The translations under genes were made by a program, and so were the position numbers. Below, in pieces: positions 39,405 to 49,300 of a DNA stretch of 64,000 nucleotides (positions within the stretch are counted from its first letter, which is position 1; each line of letters starts with the position of its first letter). The notes below the pieces were generated by a model. The model was not told the DNA's origin, did not search any database, and was given only the letters and a program-made list of their open reading frames with translations. This DNA comes from Agelas oroides (taxonomy: Eukaryota; Porifera; Demospongiae; Agelasida; Agelasidae): the NCBI GenBank assembly GCA_949130485.1, contig OX422192.1, positions 7,231,085 through 7,295,084 of the forward strand, read 5' to 3'.

Positions 39405-40394
39405 AAAATTACTACTACATGTGTCTGATCTCGACGTTTGGTGACAATATAGTTGCTAAAGTCTAAGTTAATCAGTAGATCCTCTTGCCATGGCTGAACT
39501 TGCTGTAAATAAAGTTTTGCAACCACCAGCCTAATAGATCCACTGTGGTTTGCCACACAAACATACACTACTAGTCCTGCATGCATGCAAAAAATCCTTG
39601 ACCCCCCCACAGGTTATGAAGTAATAATTTATCAATCATGTCATCCTGCATTTTACAACGTCCATCATCCAGGTCATTGCATTCCAGTGTGGGGACTGGC
39701 CCATATAACTAACATAATCATGTTAAAAGTTTGAAACAGGTGTTATAAAAATAAGATGATTAGCTAATACAACAACAAATGCTTGATCACTCTCATTGCA
39801 GTCCACCTCTGTATTTCTCAGGTATGTATTCCAGCAGTCCTGAAGAAAGTAAGACACATCACACACAATATTGTGTGCATCAGTGTTGTTTTAGTTATAT
39901 ATACTACGAGCAAAGTAACCGCACCCCAAGATGCTAAATGCTTACAAGAGGTAATGTTTGCTGGTAGGCCACTGCTACTTAGCTATAAGACCTGAAGTAG
40001 GTTTTAGAGATCAGGATTTTGTGCTGCAAATTTTCCTGAAGTGGAAAGCCTTAGAGTTCAGAGTTTTGTGGTTTCTTAAAAAAGCTTTACCCTCAAGGGA
40101 GGAGCCAGACATCAGTTTATTACGCGCGCGTAATATAAGCCCGAAGCGCGGTAGCGCGCTCAATACATGCAATGATTTTATACGTAGTATATTGAACGTG
40201 TGACGTCACGTAAGCGGAAAAATCGCTTCGGGAGTCACTGTGAGGGGTGACAGTGGTGTAGCTGGTGAAGGGAGAGTTGTTGGTGTACCAAAGTTTCATT
40301 CATGGGGTAAGTGCACCATGCCATTAACGAATATCAACTCAGATTGGATGTTCAACGCTTCCTCCGGCCTGTGTATTATATTGGGTTATATTAT
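39405..40394. other. Intergenic stretch, no gene seen
   Basis: Between the LINE tail and the last exon of the synthase gene I see no convincing exon. The stretch holds a CG-rich island near 40,119-40,230 with the perfect 16 bp palindrome ATTACGCGCGCGTAAT at 40,119-40,134 and a looser inverted pair (CCGAAGCG near 40,141; CGCTTCGG near 40,224). These may be the remains of another small element, but I find no clear target duplication. Confidence 0.5.
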
Positions 40395-43300
40395 TTACGC
40401 GGGTCCTTTAAGTTGCATCTTGGGGTGTAATAAAGCTTCCCCTCTTCCACTTCCATGTAAGAAAACTAGAGTATATAGTTGTTACTTACCCTTAGCTTTC
40501 ATCCAGTCTTTGTTGAACAGTCTAGCATAGTACCGCTGAATAAAACAAAGAGTTGTCATGCATGCTAAAATACCAAGTTATTCAACTTGCACAACATGAC
40601 CATGTAGAAAGCAAAGAAATCTCTGCCGTCGTCTGTGTTTTGCAAGAAGCCTGGCTTGTCTATGCAAATGCTGGCCCTCATATAGTAGGTGCTCACACTA
40701 CGGCTCCCCACCTCCCTCCTCCAATGTCTGTTATAACCATTTTCATTTATACTGAAACACTCAATCACTGGCACTGGCTGCATTGACAGTAACAAAGTCA
40801 ATATCTTACTTATTGTCCATACACATTCTGTGCATGCTGTCCTATTGATATAATGTTACCACAACTGTCCTATTGATATAATGTTACCACAAACCTAGCT
40901 ACTTGTGTACATCAAGTCAATTAATTGTTTCAAGTTTAATTGTTTTCCTGTTTCAATGAGTAATGCCTATGCATGACAAGCCAGGCTGTGTGTTTACAGG
41001 GGTCAGCAGAAGGCTAGCCTATGTGCACAACTGTAGGCCAAAGTAGCTGCCAAGGTGGGATGAGTGGTTCCACCATGTGGTATTTCTTCATGGCAAGCAT
41101 TGATGACAATTTCTTTAATTAAGCTATCTCATACAAGGGGTTATGTGTGGGTTACTCACAGATAGTAGAAAGTGACAAACCCTTCTAGTAACATGTATGC
41201 TCTGTGATAGTCACACAGTGCTGCTCTGCATTGCTTGCTCAGTTTCACCCCATATTAACATATCTCATGAACACATATGGTAACCATGGTAATATTTTCA
41301 TATACGTACCTGTCCACTGTCACACAGGCAGGTCACTACAGTATGGCCTGGTCCCAACTCCTTGGCCACCTGTGAACGCCACACAATATCCATCATAAAT
41401 CACTGACTGCTAATAGTGAGCAGGAACAGGAAGGGCTTTTGTTTTAACAAAACTTGTTAGCTGTGGTAACAGACTTGTTTTGTTGAGACTCATGGAGGGT
41501 CTAGAAGCTCATTACAGTGGAACCTCTCTATAACGGACACCATTGGGAGCCAACATTTTGTCCCTTATAGCAGGGTGTCCTTAACTCAGGGGCTGTTGAA
41601 CACAACGTGGCTACATTTTCAGAGCCTTCCTTTGCTGTACGCTGGCAGGGAAGGCTAAGCAGTGGCTATTACTATGAGTAACAGCACTAATCTAATATCA
41701 AGCTGTTAACTCCAGCAGCGATGGTGGGCAATCTTGCTGAAAAGGTCGACGGGTGTCTGCTAAATCGGGGTCGCTGTGTATTGTTTGCATACAATTGGGA
41801 CCGCGAAAACTGTCCGTTATATGGAGTAGCGGGATGTCCGCTATTCAGGAGTTGCTTAAGGTGGCGGGATACTGTTCTGTGCGTACGGCGCGCGCGTAGC
41901 AATAAATTAAGATACCGTAATTCCTAATTGAACGTATATATGCGCATGTGCTATTCACTTTGAACTTTGAACTCAGCCGTTACGGTGCTAGTTATCGAAC
42001 TTTTTTGTAACCAAAAATAAAGTCGGTGAGACTGATTTACAACTAGCGAAGACATTGAAACTACGCAAAAATACAGTGCAAAGGGCGACTCGAAGCAGTT
42101 TTTGTGATATCGCCTTCCGTTGTAACGTTACGTCCCGTTGTTTCAAGGAAATTTGGTAAGACAGTGAAATTTCGAGTACCATTTACCGTAGCGGCAAAAA
42201 CATTTCGAGCCGCCCTAGAGATTATTAATGCGCATCTCCAACAGCGAGATCAAGTCGCTAGCGTACTTCGTACTGTAGATTTTTGGTGAATAGTTGGTGG
42301 GGACACTCGTGTACTTACTGTGGCTACAATGTGAGCTACTTCAACAATTTTTCCTGTACACATTCACTACCCTCCCTACTTCATATTCAGTAGGTTTTGT
42401 AGTGCTGGGATGAATTCTGTACGGGATATTTTGTGTTGATATATTTCATAAACCACGCCCACCGGGACTATCCCGCCACCTTAAGTATTGAAGTGAATGA
42501 AAGGACAGTCAGGACTTTCAGAATTATCCGTTATGTTGTGGGTGTCCACTGTTGAGAAGAGTGCGTTCAGCGGGGTTCCACTGTAGTCAGTTACCAAAGA
42601 CAGAGATGATGCTTATGTTAGATTCTTTTCACATATACATGTACATACAAGTATAGCATTACTGCACAATTTCACCAGCTTTATTTTTGCCACTGTCTTG
42701 CCACACACACCCACATCCACCAAATTATGGTGTTTAGCACTATTGTATGCTGAAAAGGATTTAGCGGATATGTTTTAATGAGAGACCTTCACTAAATGCT
42801 GGTGTTCATCTTGTGTGTAGAGCCTAACCAGAGATAAATTTTAGCTTGTTATGCTCAGAAGACAATAGATGGATGTAAACAAATGATTTTTCATTGCTTA
42901 CATTTCCAATTGAAATGACTGGTAAAAATGGTGAAAACTTCTCCCTGGCAAAATTTCCTACTAGTCAATAATTATGGTATGTACTCATGTTTTGACCCTG
43001 TTACATGCAGCACAAAAGCAGGATAAGGTGCGGTAAAAGTTGTCGTGTGCAATGCTGTACCTGGAGGTTTGGACATAACACTGGTAGCTGAATGTCAAGA
43101 AGCTACATACCTTCACAGCTGCAGCCACATTCAGTCCTGATGATGCTCCCACAAAGAACCCTTCCTCATGAAGTAGGTAGTACGTCTGTTAGAAGAATAC
43201 AGCATGACAGTGTGACATTATTGGTCTGAGGATTCTACTTCTACAATAGGGCTGCACAAGGATATTACATATGTTTGGGGAATTATATTGTATCTTTCTA

Positions 43301-46300
43301 TGCTCTTAAATATGTCGAGTATACAGTAGGAAGTCACTTATCCAACCTTCAGTTATCTGAATCTTGACTTATTCAAAATTGCTGTGCATTAACCCTTTAA
43401 CTACCAATGATGACTACAGTAATCATTGAAATTCGGTCACATGTTATCAGTTGGCGCAATCTGTTTTGAAGATAGGTTCTGCGCTAGCAGAAAGGGTGGG
43501 ACAGGAGGTGGGTGGGTGCACCGCTCTGGCTGACAGTGCATGGTGGCTGTTGCAGCTGGCTATAGAAAAGACCTGGTCAGCGCTGGATGGCCCGTTCTTC
43601 TGCTTTCTTGTGCACCACTCTGGCTGACAGTGCATGGCAGCTGTTGCAGCTGGCTATAGAATAGGCCTGGTCAGTGCTGGATGGCCCGTTCTTCTGCTTT
43701 CTTGTACAAACAAGCATAGAAAACGGTCCTTTCACCTTGTAGGGACTCCATTTCTGGCTTTTTAGGCAGCTTTTAGTCTGGAGGAGCATTCTCTGGTCGG
43801 AGGGCCCTGATGGGTGTGGTCAGGGTCATGAACCTGCAAAGAACTTCTGAAGGAAGCTGTGGATCAAGTTTCTCGGGCCAACTCCCGGCAGAAGTGGAAA
43901 TACAGGTGAAAGAAGGTGGGACTAGTCTCCACAAGACCTTTAGGGAAATTAATTTAGTATTATTTCACTTATCAGAACATCTCAGTGAACCAAACACCCC
44001 TAGATCCCAGCGTGTTTGGATAAGTGACTTCCTACCATATTTCTTTTTGTTTTCAATTATTGTTATGCTCCCATAAACTACCAAGTATGATATTTATATA
44101 AAGACAACCGACCATGAGATGCACAACACAACAAACAAACCCTGAGAATAACAACTTGAGTATGACATTCAAATATACTATAAAAACCAAGTGTTACATC
44201 AGTTTTTTTAACTGTACCAGTACAACTTACAAGTGAGTATGACATTGATCAGTTTTTTTAGTACAGTACTCATTTCCTTCAAGCAGCAGACACATTTCAG
44301 TGTGTAGTTGCATGTACATAAACCATACTGGGGGGGGGGGGTTAACATCAAGGAAAGAACTAAGGCCTAGTGTGCATGCTGCACAGCGTAGCTCACACTG
44401 AAGAATATGAAAGAGTGATAGCCAACTGTAGTATCTGTGGTCACATGCAGTGATAGATACACTTTAGCACCAGCGTACAGCTCACATGAAGTTACGCAAG
44501 TGCACTGGCCAATACCAAAGATAATAGAGTAGAACTATCTATGCCAACACCAGGCATGTAGCTGATTTAGGATGAAAACATACCAATAGAGTTTCAGATA
44601 TGAGGAGTAGATGATTCCTCTTCAACTGTCAGACCCTATCATTCGCCCAAGGCAATTTGACCATAGTTCCAGAGTTCTCTTTACTAAGTACCAGAGCTTA
44701 TATAAACACATGCCAAGCCAGCAGAGGACGTTGACACTCCGCTTTGCACTCCAGCGAAAAAGATTATCCGGCCAAGCTTGGAACAGTCTTCTAAGTACGG
44801 CCTCTACCGACACGGTTACATCCTCGGATGAACCTTGGGAAGTGGTTCTTATGCAAAAGTGAAATCTGCTCGTTCCCTGAAGATCAACATCAGCATCATC
44901 AGCAAAAAGTCCGCCCCGAAGGACTTTCCCAACAAATTTCTCCCGTGGGAAATCGAAGCGCTGAGGAAGGTGGAGCACAAGAACTGTGTAAACCTGCACG
45001 ACGTGATCCATACGGATGACTATGTCTTCATGTTGGCCAAGGGCGGTGACCTCCTGGATTTAATAAACTTGAGGAAATACCTTTCTAAGAAGACAGCGCG
45101 AGCCCTCTTCATCGACCTTGTGAGTGGGATCTCAAAGTGCCACTCGATGAAGATCGTACACCGTGACCTCAAGTGCGAGAATCTCCTCCTGGACTCCCAA
45201 CAGAGGCTGAAAATCTCAGACTTCGGATTCGCCAGACCACAAGAGGGTTAGAAATAGGAGACATATTGTGGCTCAAGAGCCTATGCTCCTCCCGAGATCA
45301 TTATGGGTGAACCCTACCATGGAGAGATGGCTGACATCTGGAGTATGGGTGTGATTCTGTATGCAATGGTGGCTGGCCGACTGCCCTTCAAGGATTCTGA
45401 TGCAACGCCACTACTCTCTGAAATCAGCAGACGCATCCACTTCCCAAGCAGAGTGTCTGATGAGTGCAACGATCTTATCCAAGCGATGCTTACTTTCAAT
45501 TCAAAGGAACGTCTAACTCTGACTGAAAACAAGAGCCATCCATGGATGACAATTCTGTGCAAATTTCATACTGCAAATATCTCTGGGAACAAGTTTAAGT
45601 TGTACCAGCTAGCCATCTGATGAAGGCTCTCAAGCAGAAACATTCTGTTCAAAGTCTATACGCTATGTCTATCATGCTCCATTAAAACTTCTTCCCTGAA
45701 ATGTAGAAATGGGCCTATATGACAAGACACAAATGCATGTATCATCTGTGCACTACATAGTTTACTGAAGGACATGCAAATTAGAGAATGCGCTCAGCAC
45801 AAATTGGATGTTATCAAGAGTGCATAAGAACGGGCAACTTGTGTGTATACCACAGCATGATTTCTTTACCCTAAGCTCCTGCCTACCATTTCCACAGCCT
45901 CACTGTCTTTGATGAGTAGGGCATAGTCCACTGGTGCCCCTTGCAGATTCTGTGTCACCCGGCCCTGGCCAATACCTGCAGACATTAAGAATTCTGGTGT
46001 CCAATGGTCGTTGCGGTACTGGCACTTTTTGGGTTGTTTTAGACAGGCTGTTACGTTATCCAACTAGCTTTCTTTGCACTTTTTACACTTGTATTTGTTC
46101 CCAAGATATGCGAAACACAGCCCTGTATGATTGTTTTCAAGATTTACTATCACACCATTTGGGTTAGGGTACATGTTAGCAGTAAACTATTCTTACTACA
46201 GCTTGTTAGCATGCAGCTATAGCTAGCTACCAACCATGTTCCATCTTATGTTAGCTGTAAACCGTTTTTACAAGGGAGTGTTACGTAGTCATAATTAGTG

Positions 46301-49300
46301 CAAGCACATGGAGGATGGTTTCAGCATGGAGGAAGGAAGTGACACCTGGAGTGTTCAAAGTTGGTCAAAAGGTAGGGAAAAGCCCATACTGACCTATGAT
46401 GTAATCACCTGGCTTTATAAATGTACAACCTGCAAGACTATTTCAGCTGATATTGACAAATATTATGGGACAGTCCCAGATAGAGGTCAAATAGTATTCT
46501 ATTGCGTGCATCACAGCATTGTATTGCTGAACCTCCATTACAGACAGGGCTCATACGTGCTACAAAGATGTACCATATATTCATGCATCTACAATGGGAT
46601 GTATTTCAATCCAATACTGCGCTTGAAACACATGACAGAATAATATTCACTTTCTATCTGGGACTGGATCACAGCTGACCTTCTGTGATGGAAGACCCTT
46701 CACTTCTTTCTAACTTGCCATGACTGAAATAGTTGAAGAGTACACTGCCCTGAGGGAATGCACACATTATCACAATTGAGACACCAGCATCAGCAGATCA
46801 TCTCAAAGAGTTGGTCAAATGATTGTAAAAAAAAAAAGAACCCAGACTGGATAAGAAACAGTAGCCGTAAAGTCTAGTTCCCAGAACACTTAGTCAAACT
46901 TTGTTCTCAGGCCCACATCCAGCTTACTGTCCCTTACAGCATGCTTCTTCACATGTATACCACACCCATGCATTGTTACTAGTAAGTGCATTTCACTTAT
47001 AAGCACATATCACTTTATATTGAGTGTTGGTTTATGTGCTGTGTAACTCCAAATAAAGCACACTGAACGCTGTTAGGCACATTCGCCTGTTAGGCATTCA
47101 CTTACTTCCTGTGGAAATGTAAGTGTATGCGCTTCACCATAAACAGTAGAGTAGTAGCAATGCGTGAGTATGGTATACGTTAAACTAAGTGACAAAAATC
47201 TGAACTTCTGTTGGCCCCCGGCAATGAGGCTATGAATACCCAGCAGATTATTATGGTAGCTCTCGTAAGAATGGTACAATCTACCTGCGGGTCAGCCAGG
47301 ACCACTTTGATCTGTGGGTTTTTGCTTTTCAAAAACATTCCAACACCTATGTAAAGGAGTAAAGCAAGACAGTTAAAAATTAGGACAAGATCCCCAACAC
47401 ATGTTACGATAACAACAGACCAGTCTAATGACTACAGAAAAACTGGTGATATGAAAGTCTGGAGATGAGGTTAAGACCAGCCCAAGTTCTAGCCTAGAAT
47501 GTGATTGGTGAGCCACTTGACCATCATGTTACACAGACAAGCCACTGGTACAAACATGCATAAAGCAACATGTGCAGTGTATACTGAGCTTTCCCGCCTC
47601 TCCAGTTTTGATTACTCGCAGTACATATGCCAACACAGAGTGTGCAATGTGTGTGTGACATCAGTAGACACATGGGGGGCAGTGTCTGACCATAATAGTT
47701 TACAGTTGTGTCAATTCTCTGTTTCTGGCTTCCTGAATGTTGAGTAGTATTGATGCTGCCTTTGAAACGCTCCATGCAGGCAGCCCTTGGGGTACCCCAC
47801 AAGGGATCTCTCAATCCACATGTGACCAGACCTCCCAGGCCTCCGTATTTGCATAATGCAAGCAAACAACCTCCATATTCGCATACTGCAAGCAATCAGC
47901 CTCCATATTCGCATACTGCAAGCAATCAGCCTCCATATTCGCATACTGCAAGCAATCAGCCTCCATATTTGCATTCTGCAAGCAATCAGCCTCCATCTTT
48001 GCATACTGCAAGCAATCAACCTCCATATTTGCATAATGCAAGCAATCAAAGACTAAAAGCCAGGGAACAATGCTAACACACCATTCACTCTCTAGTCTTC
48101 ACTTTATACGGTTACACTGTGCGCTAACCTGCCAATGTTCCTCCTGTGCCAGTTCCAAATGTCACTGCATCCACCTTACCATCTGAGGAAGAAGATGTCA
48201 TGTCATACACACAAGGTGTTAAGATGAAGCTGTTTGTTCAAGGCTACACAAACAAGATCAGCTTTGCACCTAGTCTCAAATCCAGACACAGCTATGGATT
48301 TGGCCCTAAGAATGAGGCTAGGTTATGAAGTAGACTTGTGGTGCTCAGACCCTAGATATCAGTGTTAAACACCCAGAAATGTAGCTAAACTTGGCCAAGC
48401 TGGTATCCACAGCAGTGTTCATAGCAATGGCAGTGATCGCAGAAGTTTGATAAGTAGCAAATTTTAGCACACATTGACATACACATGAACAGCGGTGGAC
48501 TAAAATTGTTTCCAGCAAAACAAACTAGCTATATATTGTTTTGCTTTAAACTCTTATTCTCGGACAGCAGGCAGTGCCCTCACAAGTTGTCCCTTTCAAG
48601 CCAACCTTCTGGCTCTACTGTGTCAGACAGATGGGCCTAGACGCTCCTTCAGTAGGTTAACCTGAGAGACACAGGACAGCTAGGCAGCACTAACCTGTCT
48701 GCCTCCATATCTCGGGGCCAGTAGTCTCAATGTGGGCCTTCCTGTTGGCTGTGTTGTCAAACTGGTTAGTCCACACGGCATTGTCCAGGGACTCTGCGTA
48801 CCGCTTTGCCTGCGGGGTGGAGAGAGATGCAGGTACTAATATATGACTATAGGGATGGTTTAATCACCTAGTGGAGTCTTCCCATTTCCTCTCCCTCCTT
48901 AGTCTTGTGCCCAGACTACTTTTTCACATGCAGAGGGTAAAAATAGTCTGGGAATGAAACTACCCCCTCCCTTACGTGCCTGGTGGTTGTAATTGTCCGG
49001 GTTGTCAAATGGCACAGCTGGTACTGGCCTTACATCAGCACCAAGCACCCTCAATGCATCCACCTTTTCCTGGAGGAAGATATGTATCGTTGTGGTAGTA
49101 TGTATACATATATAGCCTTGTTTGCAGCCTCAATTTATTGACATTCGCATACATGTTCATAGCACAGGTGGTTGAGAATTTATGATTTAGTAAAATAATC
49201 TTTTCCTCAACCTTGAACTCAATTATCAGTGTGCCCTTGGCTATACAGTGAAACATTCTCTATAGTGGACACCTCGGAGAAAAATCTTTTCCACAAAATG

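Noticed and set aside
46308-46643. 111-codon plus-strand frame in intron 8
   Set aside because: No recognisable domain; it overlaps a confirmed intron on the other strand and shows no codon-pattern support that I can see.
47711-48076. Proline/asparagine repeat proteins on both strands
   Set aside because: They are translations of the 30 bp minisatellite.
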